43,499 nt of DNA from Candidatus Saccharimonadota bacterium. GTDB lineage: Bacteria; Patescibacteriota; Saccharimonadia; Saccharimonadales; UBA10212. Below the pieces are notes generated by a model. The model saw only the letters and a program-made list of their open reading frames with translations. It did no database searches and was not told the origin of the DNA. The stretch is taken from positions 1 to 43,499 of the forward strand of contig JACRBB010000029.1 in assembly GCA_016234585.1 (NCBI GenBank). The letters are read 5' to 3'. A program made the translations under genes and the position numbers. Position 1 is the stretch's first letter. Every line of letters starts with the position of its first letter. Of the stretch, positions 30,728 through 38,703 are shown piece by piece.

Positions 30728-30946
30728 ATGGAAATGAACGCTTTAGATAAACTCGCTTACACGTTGGTTGTAATCGGGGGTCTTAACTGGGGCTTAATAG
30801 GGTTTTTTAACCGTGAGTTAGTTGAAGACATACTGAACTTATCATCCGGTGTATCCCGAACGGTTTACGCCATCATCGGTCTGGCAGCCGTATATATGCT
30901 GGCCAAGATGTTCATGATGATGAGCGAAAAGAAGCCTTCTAAGTAG
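30728..30946 (+). CDS. DUF378-family small membrane protein
   Basis: This is a 72-residue protein with two transmembrane helices. The conserved opening LDKLAYTLVVIGGLNWGLIGFF and the later SRTVYAIIGLAAVYML are diagnostic of DUF378 (YuzA-like) proteins. ATG 30728 is chosen because GGGAG (30715-30719) is eight bases upstream. A longer frame from 30695 would start upstream of that site. Function unknown in the family. Confidence 0.88.
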   Translation: MEMNALDKLAYTLVVIGGLNWGLIGFFNRELVEDILNLSSGVSRTVYAIIGLAAVYMLAKMFMMMSEKKPSK

Positions 30947-30958
30947 TCTTCTTCACTC

Positions 30959-31888
30959 CTACAAAAAAGCCTTGGTTGTCGCCGAGGTAATGCCGGCGAA
31001 TGCCTGTTTGCCGGCCACCGTGTCGTAAACACCGCTGTTGGTCTTGCTTAAAATTACCAGTACATAGGGGTGTTTGCCATTGTCTATAATCGCTCCGTCG
31101 TGGACGCGGTCTTCTAGCCAGCCGGCCTTGTGGTAAACTTTTACACCTGAAGGAATTGACGCTGGTATGTAGTCGGTCTCGTTGGCGTTTTGCATATAGG
31201 AAAGTAAAAGAGCGGTGTCGGAGTTATTGAGGAGCTGCTTATTATAAAGCTTGCCAAAAAGTATAGCGATGGTATCGGCAGTCAGCGTATTCTGGTCGGG
31301 ATCGTAACTGTTGAGTCCAATCTGTTTGGCATAGTCGCCAAGCTCTTGATGTCCAAGTAGCGAGTTAAACTCAGTCCACGCAGTGTTATCGCTTTGCTCA
31401 ATCAGTTGTTGCAGTTGATATTTGGCAGTTGAACCCCCCACCATGTCGGTTAGGCTGGCCTTGCCGTTCTCTACCTGATGTAAAAAGAGTACGGCCGTAA
31501 GGACTTTGGAAATACTAGCTGCTATAAACGGCTGATTTTCCCCGTATTGGTAGATTTTACCGCTGTTTAGGTCTTGGACGGCGACACCGATGTCAAGTTC
31601 GGGGTGGGCTGCGATAACCGCGTTAATCTTAGCGGCCATGGCGTCTGAGCTGGTTTGACTTAAACCAGGAGGCATAATATTCGCGGCTGTTACTTTCTTG
31701 CTGCCAGTATAATTTGAATGACGGGGTGACCACGGCAAACCGACAAAATGATACAAAAGGCCCAGTGCCACGACTAAAAACAAGACCGGCAAAAACTTAC
31801 GCTTACGCCGGCTCCTAACGGGCTGTGCCTGGGGAGTTGGCCTGTAGTAGTAGTTAGAGCTTGGAGCTGTACTCCTGGGAGTCTGCAT
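30959..31888 (-). CDS. Class A beta-lactamase-fold serine hydrolase, membrane-anchored
   Basis: This is a 309-residue protein. A basic N-terminus (SRRKRK) precedes one membrane helix (about 32-50), so the enzyme faces outside. The three active-site motifs of the fold are present: S-x-x-K as SISK (125-128), SDN (166-168), and KAG in VYHKAGW in place of KTG. The Glu166-type loop of true beta-lactamases is not clearly visible, so a peptidase or esterase role is possible. The start at ATG 31888 is preferred over GTG 31903. There is no clear ribosome site. Confidence 0.85.
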   Translation of the reverse strand: MQTPRSTAPSSNYYYRPTPQAQPVRSRRKRKFLPVLFLVVALGLLYHFVGLPWSPRHSNYTGSKKVTAANIMPPGLSQTSSDAMAAKINAVIAAHPELDIGVAVQDLNSGKIYQYGENQPFIAASISKVLTAVLFLHQVENGKASLTDMVGGSTAKYQLQQLIEQSDNTAWTEFNSLLGHQELGDYAKQIGLNSYDPDQNTLTADTIAILFGKLYNKQLLNNSDTALLLSYMQNANETDYIPASIPSGVKVYHKAGWLEDRVHDGAIIDNGKHPYVLVILSKTNSGVYDTVAGKQAFAGITSATTKAFL

Positions 31889-31903
31889 ATGATGTGTCCA
31901 CAC

Positions 31904-32087
31904 AAAAATTGGCTTTTAGCCTTTAAATGTTAGATCGTAAGACTGAAATTAACCTTAAGTGGATGGCGAATTATTGAACTTTTTTGTTTTTACTTGGCAC
32001 TTATAGAATATACATGGCCAGCAAAAGTTGCACAATAAGCACATGCATAAACAACAACATAGCTGTTATTTTGCAAGCGTTAGCCCA
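31904..32087. other. AT-rich intergenic tract, nothing recognised
   Basis: Between the serine hydrolase start and the metK promoter I see no open frame of note and no strong hairpin. Several T-rich stretches are present. The promoter for the minus-strand hydrolase should be here, but no convincing hexamers were found. Confidence 0.4.
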
Positions 32088-32096
32088 TGCTATACT
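32088..32096 (+). promoter_or_regulatory. metK promoter with extended -10 (TGC-TATACT)
   Basis: TATACT (32091-32096) is preceded by TG one base upstream, an extended -10. The expected start is near 32103, which places the whole SAM-I aptamer in the leader. A -35 is poor, as is common with extended -10 promoters. Confidence 0.6.
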
Positions 32097-32116
32097 GGAT
32101 GTGTTTTAAAAATTAA

Positions 32117-32287
32117 TTATCAAGAGTGCGGTTCCCTCCGTCGTCAAGACTATGGAGGGTCCTCCGAAGCTTTTTGCGAAGGAGGAAGGGTTCTGGCCCG
32201 ATGACCCGCCGGCAACCCAGTCAAGCAGAGGTTTACCCTGAGCTTGTCGAAGGGTGCCACATCCAGCCCGGATTCCGGGATAGATAA
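32117..32287 (+). ncRNA. SAM-I riboswitch aptamer (S-box leader)
   Basis: The aptamer binds S-adenosylmethionine and controls metK. Core landmarks are in order: TTATCAAGAG (32117-32126, P1 and start of P2), CTGGCCCGATGA, CCGGCAACC (3' side of P2), GGTGCCACATCC (32253-32264), a short P4 (CCCGG/CCGGG), and GATAA (32283-32287) closing P1 with TTATC. Two arms are enlarged. About 55 extra bases with two hairpins (32134-32159 and 32160-32186) sit in P2, and a REP-type element (32236-32254) makes up the P3 arm. These make the aptamer longer than a typical S-box. Confidence 0.9.
32236..32254 (+). repeat. REP-type repeat inside the SAM riboswitch
   Basis: CCCTGAGCTTGTCGAAGGG is the reverse-strand form of the motif also found within radA (39981-40001). 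Its outer bases (ACCCT/AGGGT) can pair, so it can serve as a stem in the P3 position of the aptamer. Confidence 0.75.
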
Positions 32288-32337
32288 GCTTACTGCCCTT
32301 CTATCCCAAAATAACGGTAAAAAGAAGGGATTTTTTT
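32277..32337 (+). terminator. Riboswitch expression platform: terminator/antiterminator abutting metK
   Basis: Terminator: CCCTTCT (32296-32302) pairs with AGAAGGG (32323-32329), followed by seven Ts (32331-32337) that end exactly at the metK ATG. Antiterminator: GGGATAGA (32277-32284, overlapping the P1 3' strand) pairs with TCTATCCC (32300-32307), breaking the terminator. The terminator 3' arm AGAAGGG is also the only ribosome site, so folding would hide it too. Confidence 0.85.
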
Positions 32338-33300
32338 ATGTCAACCTACAAAACGGCCGAGAGTGTATCGCCAAAACACCCGGATAAACTGTGCGATCAG
32401 ATATCCGATGCCATACTGGACGCTTATCTTAAAAAAGACCCAAAGGCTCGAGTGGCAGTTGAGGCGGTAGGCGGTCACGGCGAGGTTTTTGTAGTTGGCG
32501 AAGTGACGGCGCATGCCAAAATTGACGTTGAGCCGATAGTCAGGCGACTGGCAGGCGATAAGGTTAAAATACGACACAAAATCGTGCATCAAAGCCCGGA
32601 AATCGCCGTTAAGGTAGACAGTGGCGGAGCCGGTGACCAGGGTATTATGGTAGGTTACGCGACATCGGAAACAAATGAGCTATTGCCGCTGGAAGTGGTC
32701 TTATCCCGGCAGCTTAACCAATACATATTTAAGCGCTGGCCGTATGACGGTAAAACGCAGGTGACCTTAAAGGATGGTAAGATTACCGCTGTTGTAGCCA
32801 GCTTTCAGCATGCTAAACAAGTTGAGCTAGATGAAGCCGTTAAGAAATGGCTTAAAGATAAGCCTAAACTTGACGATGTCCAAATTTACGCAAACCCGTT
32901 TGGGGATTGGAATCAAGGCGGCTTTGACGCCGACAGCGGACTGACCGGCCGTAAACTTGTTGTTGATAATTACGGACCTCAAGTACCGGTGGGCGGCGGG
33001 GCATTTTCTGGCAAGGATGCTACCAAAGTGGACCGCTCCGGCGCCTATATGGCCCGGCGGATTGCCGTGGATTACATTAAAAAACATAAAGCCAAAGAAG
33101 TATTTTGTTACTTGGCCTATGCCATCGGTGTGGCCGAGCCGTTGGAAGCCACGGTAGTCTTGGACGGTAAGTCGCAACTTGTGAAAGGCTATGACTTAAC
33201 GCCAAAAGGTATTATTGAGTACCTGGATTTACGTAAACCCCAGTACGAACAAACTGCCCGTTATGGCCACTTTGGACACCACTTCCGCTGGGACTCGTAA
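32338..33300 (+). CDS. metK: S-adenosylmethionine synthetase, short form
   Basis: MetK makes SAM from methionine and ATP. The 320-residue protein has the conserved SVSPKHPDKLCDQISDAILD (HPDK at 14-17), the VAVEAVGGHGEVFVVGEV strand, SGGAGDQGIMVGYA, and the C-terminal GGGAFSGKDATKVDRSGAYMARRIA. Usual bacterial enzymes are about 380-400 residues. Several surface insertions are shortened here, with no sign of a frameshift. It is under a SAM-I riboswitch, giving end-product feedback. Confidence 0.96.
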   Translation: MSTYKTAESVSPKHPDKLCDQISDAILDAYLKKDPKARVAVEAVGGHGEVFVVGEVTAHAKIDVEPIVRRLAGDKVKIRHKIVHQSPEIAVKVDSGGAGDQGIMVGYATSETNELLPLEVVLSRQLNQYIFKRWPYDGKTQVTLKDGKITAVVASFQHAKQVELDEAVKKWLKDKPKLDDVQIYANPFGDWNQGGFDADSGLTGRKLVVDNYGPQVPVGGGAFSGKDATKVDRSGAYMARRIAVDYIKKHKAKEVFCYLAYAIGVAEPLEATVVLDGKSQLVKGYDLTPKGIIEYLDLRKPQYEQTARYGHFGHHFRWDS

Positions 33301-33365
33301 GGTGTTAGTAACTAAGTTATCCACAGATTTTAAGCATTGGCATTTTATAATATAAACACAAGCAA

Positions 33366-33394
33366 TTGACAAGTTTTTAGAGCGGGAATAGACT
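33366..33394 (+). promoter_or_regulatory. Promoter TTGACA-17-TAGACT
   Basis: A perfect -35 TTGACA (33366-33371) and -10 TAGACT (33389-33394) with 17-base spacing lie in the gap between metK and the DUF475 gene. The expected start is near 33401. A terminator ends the unit at about 33484. Confidence 0.7.
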
Positions 33395-33400
33395 GTGGAT

Positions 33401-33484
33401 AGTTCATCGTGAGGTGAATCAGTAACCAAAGTCAGCAATGGCGGAAGTTACGGCAAAAAAGAGCCCCTCAAAAGGCTCTTTTTT
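33401..33484 (+). ncRNA. Candidate small RNA or attenuated leader
   Basis: Promoter and terminator bracket about 84 bases. No good open frame with a ribosome site is present. A 25-codon frame from ATG 33439 reads through the terminator and has no Shine-Dalgarno site. The RNA could be a free small RNA or a terminated leader of the downstream DUF475 gene, which has its own -10. Low certainty. Confidence 0.4.
33455..33484 (+). terminator. Bidirectional intrinsic terminator
   Basis: GAGCC (33461-33465) pairs with GGCTC (33474-33478), extended by six As on the left and six Ts on the right, so it would terminate transcription from either side. Confidence 0.88.
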
Positions 33485-33521
33485 GTATATTTTGGAACCT
33501 CTCGTGCTAGCATAAGACGAA

Positions 33522-34538
33522 ATGAGTGCAACTGCCCACCCAGGACTTCTGCGGCGATACGGCCTTGTGACGGGTGTGTCGCTTCTGGTAGTGATTGCCG
33601 CGATAATGTTTGGCGGACCGAGCGTTTTACTGCCAATTATCGCCCTGGCAGCCATAGAAATAACTTTTAGCTTCGATAATGCCGTTTTAAATAGCCAGGT
33701 GCTAGCTAAAATGAGCAAAATCTGGAGGACCCTATTTTTAACGGTCGGGATTGCCATAGCTGTTTTTGGCGTTCGGGCCATACTGCCCTTGGTTTTGGTG
33801 TCTTGGGCATCTGATAACGGCTTGTCACAGGTACTAGACCAGGCTTTGCACCACCCTGACGTCTACGCCGAAGAGTTAAAATCTGGCTATCCGATAATCG
33901 CGGCCTTCGGCGGGGTCTTTTTACTTATGGTCAGCCTAATGTTTTTTGGTGAACGCAAGAAGGTTAATTGGCTTAAAAGTATCGAAAAGCCTCTGGGCAA
34001 CTTCAACCGGCCATGGCTGGTGTCTGTTACTGGAGCTACCATAGCCATACTGCTTGTTTATCTGGTCTTATCTCCGGGTAGTAACAGGATAGCCCTTGCC
34101 GGGCTATTGGGAGCGTTGATATTCCTGGCTGTCAAAGGTGTAAGCGGCTTTTTGCTGAGCCGCAGCAAAAACTCAGCCCATCATGGACTTATCCAGTTTG
34201 TATACCTGGAGTTGCTGGATGCGTCGTTTAGTTTTGACGGAGTGGTAGCCGCCTTTGCTATCACCAAGGAAGTGTTTTTAATAGTTGCCGGGCTAGGCAT
34301 TGGTGCGCTATATCTGAGGTCTATGACGTTGCATCTTTTAGAGAAAGGCACATTGACCAACTACCGCTATCTGATACACGGTGCCCATTATGCTATTTTG
34401 GCATTATCGATCCTGCTGCTGGCCGGTATCCGGTTTGAAGTACCCGAAGCCGTAACTGGCATAATAGGACTGGCTATCATATTGGTGGCCTTTGAAGGCT
34501 CGCGCCGCCATAACAAAGTTACCCTGACAACAGTCTGA
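33522..34538 (+). CDS. DUF475 / TerC-like integral membrane protein
   Basis: This is a 338-residue polytopic protein with about eight to nine helices. The TerC-family signature, paired acidic motifs inside helices, is visible twice: AAIEITFSFDNAVLNSQVL (about 42-60) and LELLDASFSFDGVVAAFAI (about 228-246). TerC/DUF475 proteins are linked to metal (Mn or tellurite) handling. The substrate here is unknown. TAGCAT with an upstream TG ends eight bases before the ATG, suggesting a leaderless mRNA. Its stop codon abuts the stop of the convergent next gene. Confidence 0.88.
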   Translation: MSATAHPGLLRRYGLVTGVSLLVVIAAIMFGGPSVLLPIIALAAIEITFSFDNAVLNSQVLAKMSKIWRTLFLTVGIAIAVFGVRAILPLVLVSWASDNGLSQVLDQALHHPDVYAEELKSGYPIIAAFGGVFLLMVSLMFFGERKKVNWLKSIEKPLGNFNRPWLVSVTGATIAILLVYLVLSPGSNRIALAGLLGALIFLAVKGVSGFLLSRSKNSAHHGLIQFVYLELLDASFSFDGVVAAFAITKEVFLIVAGLGIGALYLRSMTLHLLEKGTLTNYRYLIHGAHYAILALSILLLAGIRFEVPEAVTGIIGLAIILVAFEGSRRHNKVTLTTV

Positions 34539-34997
34539 CTATCGCATCATGCCGCCATGCGGGCCGGCAGGTGGCGTGGGTAAAACATCATCCAGGTTAG
34601 TGATGCCGTTATCTTTGGCCCAGGCTTCCAGCTCGTCGTGGAGTTTTTGATGATTGGCCATGCGATCTTGGTGATTTTCGGTTTTAAATTCTGATTTTAA
34701 TGAGTCAAGCTTGGCGAGTAGCTTTGTTTTTTGATCTTCGGTCAGCTTGCCGTTCTTAACGGCAGCCGTGAGTTTATCTTCCAGTTTCTGTTGGCGATCT
34801 TTATCATGGGTGGCCTGTTCGTCCTTAAAGACTTGCTGGACGTCCGTTGGATTCAGGTGGAATTTGTCAGCAAGCTTTTGAACAATAGGCGGGTAGTCAC
34901 TGCTAGAAGTGGCGGCCATTGCCGTTGTTGAAATGCCGGCTATACCTATGGCTCCGGTTACGGCTGACGCGACTATTAATGTTTTGCTGTATTTCAT
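34539..34997 (-). CDS. Secreted helical protein, unrecognised
   Basis: This is a 152-residue protein with a signal peptide (about 1-26: MKYSKTLIVASAVTGAIGIAGISTTAMA, likely cleavage after AMA). The mature part is helical and repeats the DUF2680-like pattern: LADKFHLNPTDVQQVFKDEQ, then LTAAVKNGKLTEDQKTKLLAKL. The end is HDELEAWAKDNGITNLDDV with a Pro/Gly/Met tail. I place the start at ATG 34997: AGGAG lies about 12 bases upstream, and the longer frame crosses the clpC promoter. Similar small secreted proteins recur in CPR genomes without known function. Confidence 0.75.
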   Translation of the reverse strand: MKYSKTLIVASAVTGAIGIAGISTTAMAATSSSDYPPIVQKLADKFHLNPTDVQQVFKDEQATHDKDRQQKLEDKLTAAVKNGKLTEDQKTKLLAKLDSLKSEFKTENHQDRMANHQKLHDELEAWAKDNGITNLDDVLPTPPAGPHGGMMR

Positions 34998-35084
34998 ATC
35001 GTGCTTTGCTCCTTTGATTAGTTTAAGCCTTGATAGAATACTTGCTAAAACTGAAGGAAAACTTAAGTGCCTACAGTCTAATTC

Positions 35085-35109
35085 TGGCACTCTTGACATG
35101 AGAGTGCCA
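35085..35109 (+). promoter_or_regulatory. CIRCE operator (HrcA site)
   Basis: TGGCACTC (35085-35092), a nine-base spacer (35093-35101), and GAGTGCCA (35102-35109) match the CIRCE layout (consensus TTAGCACTC-N9-GAGTGCTAA) with both halves complementary. The spacer itself holds the -35 TTGACA of the clpC promoter, so HrcA binding would block it. Confidence 0.88.
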
Positions 35110-35123
35110 AGTTCTGCTATAAT
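35093..35123 (+). promoter_or_regulatory. clpC promoter TTGACA-19-TATAAT
   Basis: The -35 TTGACA (35093-35098) lies in the CIRCE spacer and the -10 TATAAT (35118-35123) has an upstream TG (extended -10). The spacer is 19 bases. The leader of about 68 bases carries GAGGGAAAG upstream of ATG 35198. Confidence 0.8.
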
Positions 35124-35197
35124 GGTTTGTATAGCGGCAATCCAAAAATAACCGCCGCCAAAAAATTTTAAATTACAGAGGGAAAGAGTATCACCAA

Positions 35198-37675
35198 ATG
35201 ATGCCAAACTCACCTGATTTTCAGGATTTTTTATCTCACTTAACCAATAACGCGTTGCAGAGTTTGAAGCACGCCGACGCGATTGCTAGAGCCAGCGGTA
35301 GCGCTTACATTGGCACGGAGCACCTATTGCTGGGTGTGCTGGCCCAAGATGGCTCCCTGGGCGCCAAAATATTAGAAGGCGCCGGTGTAACCCTGGACCG
35401 GGCTCGCTTGGCGCTTAATTTGACGCCTAAGACCTTAGTTATAAATATGGGTGGCAAGGGTCTGTCCGAGACTGCCAAGTTGACCTTGAAAATGGCCTGG
35501 GAAATCGCCCAGGAATTCAACCAGGACCACTGCGGCACAGAGCATATTTTGTATAGCATCCTTAGTCAAAAAAATGCTCGGGCAACGACTTTAATGCGGG
35601 ACATGAGCGTCGATACTGACCGCCTGAGCAACGAAGTCGAACAGTTTCTGAGCCGCCAGCAGTATGAGGATGGCGAAAGGGCCGCCGGGGGCCAACGTCG
35701 CCGTGGCGGTGGTAAAAAGACCGCCCTGGAATTTTTTGGCACCGATATGACCGAGCTGGCCAGAAAGGGCAATCTGGACCCGGTAGTCGGGCGCGAGCCG
35801 CAAATCCGCCGGGTAATCACTATTTTAAATCGTCGCACCAAAAATAACCCGGTGCTTATAGGTGAACCGGGTGTTGGCAAAACGGCCATCGTAGAAGGTA
35901 TCGCCCAGCGTATCGTTAATGAAGAAGTGCCCGATAGCTTGCTGAACAAGCGGATTATTACCCTGGACTTAGCCGGTATGATAGCCGGTACCAAGTACCG
36001 TGGTGAGTTCGAAGATCGCCTTAAAAAAGTAATTGCCGAACTGGAGCAAGACAAAAGCGTGATTGTGTTTATTGACGAGTTGCACCTGATTGTTGGGGCC
36101 GGCTCAGCCGAAGGCAGCATGGACGCTGGAAATATCTTAAAACCTAGCTTAGCCCGCGGTAAAATCCGTATGATAGGCGCCACGACCACCGACGAGTACA
36201 CCCGCCACGTAGAAAAAGATGCGGCTTTGGAACGCCGCTTCCAACCGATTCAGGTACCCGAGACCACGCTCCCGGAAACGGTATCCATATTAAAGGGTCT
36301 AAGGGGCCATTATGAGGAGTTCCACGGTGTGAAAGTCAGCGACGAGGTATTGGCCGATACGGCCCAGTTTGCCCGCCGCTATATTAAAGATCGCTTTATG
36401 CCCGACAAGGCGATTGACCTACTAGACGAAACGTCGGCCTATTTAAGAGTTAACAAGGGCAAGACTCCGCCTCAACTGCGTACAATGCAAAAAGAGCTGA
36501 AACTTGCTAACACCCGGATAGATGACGCTGTGGAGGCCGAGGATTACGAAAAAGCCGCTCGTCAAAAACAAAAGGCCAGCCAGATCAGCGAAGAAATAAA
36601 GAAGCTGGAAACCAAGCATAAAACCGGCAAACCTATTACCATTACCAGCGATGACGTTGCTGAAACCGTGGCCAGAATAACCGGCGTGCCGGTGACCAAG
36701 GTTATTCGCTCCGAAGCTAAATACCTGGTAAATCTTGAAAAAAACCTCAGTAAATACATCGTCGGCCAGAGTGAAGCCGTCGAGACCGTATCTCGGGCAG
36801 TCCGCCGCAGCCGCTCTGGGATATCCAGCGAAAAGCGACCAATAGGCTCGTTTGTTTTCTTAGGCCCAACCGGCGTTGGCAAGACCGAACTAGCCCGCGT
36901 CCTGGCCAGAGAGTTCTTTGGCTCAGATGAAGCCTTGATTAAGATAGACATGAGTGAGTTTGGTGAGCACCACACGGTGGCCCGCCTGGTGGGCGCGCCG
37001 GCCGGTTACGTCGGTTACGAGGATGGCGGACAATTGACCGATAAAATCCGACGCCAGCCTTATAGCGTGGTGCTGTTTGACGAAATCGAGAAAGCCCACC
37101 CGGATGTGTTCAACATGCTGCTGCAGATTCTGGAAGATGGTGCCCTAAGCGACGCCAAAGGCCGTAAGATTGACTTTACCAACACTATCGTAATAATGAC
37201 CAGTAACCTAGGTGCTGAAAAACTCCAAAAAGAAGCCAGTTTTGGTTTTGGCGCCGCCACGCGTGGTGATCTGGATAATCTTGACGAGCTGCACGCCGCT
37301 AACAAAGACAAAGTTCACGAAGAACTTAAGAAAATGATGCGGCCGGAACTACTGAACAGGATAGACAAGATAATCGTCTTTAGGGCCTTAACCAAAGCCG
37401 ACGCCTTGAAGATACTAGACCTACAACTAGAAGATTTACGCGAACGCCTGGTTAAAAAGGGCATTGGTCTGGAAGTCAGCAAAGCTGCCAAAGCCCGTCT
37501 GTTAAAAGAAGGCTACGATGCCCTTAACGGCGCCCGGCCGATGCGGCGCTTACTGCAAGAAACCTTGGAAGACGCGATTGCCGGCGGGTTGCTGGACGAT
37601 ACCTATCATAAAGGTGACATTGTCAGCGTCGGCGCTAAAAAATCCGAGCTGACATACGCCGCTCTCCCCGAATAA
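35198..37675 (+). CDS. clpC: Clp protease ATPase subunit ClpC
   Basis: ClpC is a two-ring AAA+ unfoldase that feeds substrates to ClpP or acts as a disaggregase. The 825-residue protein has an N-terminal double Clp-N repeat (about 10-150). The first AAA+ module carries GEPGVGKT near 222 and the sequence [19 protein letters not shown]-like segment follows ([19 protein letters not shown], near 446). The second AAA+ module has GPTGVGKT near 555 and [15 protein letters not shown]. The UVR segment marks ClpC rather than ClpA or ClpB. ClpP is not in the window. It is heat-shock controlled by the CIRCE element (inference). Confidence 0.94.
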   Translation: MMPNSPDFQDFLSHLTNNALQSLKHADAIARASGSAYIGTEHLLLGVLAQDGSLGAKILEGAGVTLDRARLALNLTPKTLVINMGGKGLSETAKLTLKMAWEIAQEFNQDHCGTEHILYSILSQKNARATTLMRDMSVDTDRLSNEVEQFLSRQQYEDGERAAGGQRRRGGGKKTALEFFGTDMTELARKGNLDPVVGREPQIRRVITILNRRTKNNPVLIGEPGVGKTAIVEGIAQRIVNEEVPDSLLNKRIITLDLAGMIAGTKYRGEFEDRLKKVIAELEQDKSVIVFIDELHLIVGAGSAEGSMDAGNILKPSLARGKIRMIGATTTDEYTRHVEKDAALERRFQPIQVPETTLPETVSILKGLRGHYEEFHGVKVSDEVLADTAQFARRYIKDRFMPDKAIDLLDETSAYLRVNKGKTPPQLRTMQKELKLANTRIDDAVEAEDYEKAARQKQKASQISEEIKKLETKHKTGKPITITSDDVAETVARITGVPVTKVIRSEAKYLVNLEKNLSKYIVGQSEAVETVSRAVRRSRSGISSEKRPIGSFVFLGPTGVGKTELARVLAREFFGSDEALIKIDMSEFGEHHTVARLVGAPAGYVGYEDGGQLTDKIRRQPYSVVLFDEIEKAHPDVFNMLLQILEDGALSDAKGRKIDFTNTIVIMTSNLGAEKLQKEASFGFGAATRGDLDNLDELHAANKDKVHEELKKMMRPELLNRIDKIIVFRALTKADALKILDLQLEDLRERLVKKGIGLEVSKAAKARLLKEGYDALNGARPMRRLLQETLEDAIAGGLLDDTYHKGDIVSVGAKKSELTYAALPE

Positions 37676-37685
37676 TAAGCCAGGC

Positions 37686-37705
37686 TGCTATACTTTTCCT
37701 AGCAG
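37686..37705 (+). promoter_or_regulatory. -10 element inside a short inverted repeat
   Basis: CTGCTA and TAGCAG form an inverted repeat around the -10 TATACT (37689-37694, with an upstream TG) of the next gene, 14 bases before its ATG. It could be an operator overlapping the promoter or a weak clpC end hairpin. Confidence 0.4.
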
Positions 37706-37708
37706 TAT

Positions 37709-38686
37709 ATGAAGGCCGTTAAACGACTATCGACATTTACTTTGAGCCTGCTAATTTTAGCAGTGCCGATTGCGATCTACGCCCAGCGTCAGGCTATATT
37801 TGACTGGGCTAGGTTACGTAACTACAATCCCCCGGCTGCTATCGCGCAACTGGCTAGCGATGACACTATGACCAGCAAGGCCCGGCACATGTTTTACGTA
37901 AATCACACGTCGCTGGTCGCCAAAGCCGCCGATTTTAGAAAAAGTTGTCCTGTAAGCGAGCAGACAATCGTACTGGGCTGTTACCAACCGATCCAAAACG
38001 GAATCTACATATACGATGTGGCCGACACCCGTTTAAACGGCGTGCACGAGGTAACAGCGGCTCACGAAATGTTGCATGCCGCCTATGACCGGCTTAGCTC
38101 CAAGGACAAAAACTACGTGAACGGTCTACTGCAAAGCTACTATGATACCCAGACGGACCAACGTATCACGGATACTGTCAATGCCTATAAAAAGTCTGAA
38201 CCTAACGACGTTGTCAACGAAATGCACTCTGTTTTTGGCACTGAAATCGCTGACTTGCCGGCTCCGCTAGAAAATTACTACAATCAGTACTTTAGCAATC
38301 GGGCTGCCGTGGTGTCATTTTCGGCCAGTTACGAAGGAGAATTTACTAACCGTCTAGCCAAGATTACTAGCTATGACCAGCAACTGGCTGCCATGAAACA
38401 GAGTATCGATAGCCAAGAGGCTGATTTAAAGAACCTACTTAATCAAATAGAAAGCGACCGGGCCCGGTTGGACAGGTTAAAGAGCTCGGGTGACTTTGCG
38501 GCCTATAATGCCGCGGTTCCGGGGTTCAACACCGAAATTACCGCTTATAATAGCGGCGTGACCAGATTAAAAAACGACATTGATTCGTTTAACGAGCTGG
38601 TGCAGACGCGTAACAGCCTGGCTGCCGAACTTAGGAGTTTAGACAGCGCCATAGACACCCGGTTAACACCTCAAGCCGCGCAATAG
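37709..38686 (+). CDS. Membrane-anchored HExxH metallopeptidase-like protein with coiled coil
   Basis: This is a 325-residue protein. An N-terminal helix (about 8-25, LSTFTLSLLILAVPIAIYAQ) acts as signal or anchor. The outer domain contains TAAHEMLHAAYDRL, an HExxH zinc motif (H119, E120, H123), after GIYIYDVADTRLNGVHEV. Two cysteines (SCPVSEQTIVLGC) may pair. The last 120 residues form a coiled coil (QLAAMKQSIDSQEADLKNLL and following). A downstream Glu as third ligand is likely (HSVFGTEIADL region). No known family is named with certainty. An extracellular protease role is plausible. Confidence 0.72.
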   Translation: MKAVKRLSTFTLSLLILAVPIAIYAQRQAIFDWARLRNYNPPAAIAQLASDDTMTSKARHMFYVNHTSLVAKAADFRKSCPVSEQTIVLGCYQPIQNGIYIYDVADTRLNGVHEVTAAHEMLHAAYDRLSSKDKNYVNGLLQSYYDTQTDQRITDTVNAYKKSEPNDVVNEMHSVFGTEIADLPAPLENYYNQYFSNRAAVVSFSASYEGEFTNRLAKITSYDQQLAAMKQSIDSQEADLKNLLNQIESDRARLDRLKSSGDFAAYNAAVPGFNTEITAYNSGVTRLKNDIDSFNELVQTRNSLAAELRSLDSAIDTRLTPQAAQ

Positions 38687-38691
38687 TCTGT

Positions 38692-38697
38692 TAAAAT
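38692..38697 (+). promoter_or_regulatory. -10 element TAAAAT of radA, leaderless
   Basis: TAAAAT ends six bases before ATG 38704, leaving no room for a leader. Confidence 0.5.
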
Positions 38698-38703
38698 AGG
38701 CGT

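Noticed and set aside
33439-33516. 25-codon frame through the 33455-33484 terminator
   Set aside because: There is no ribosome site, the frame crosses a strong terminator, and the product is low-complexity.
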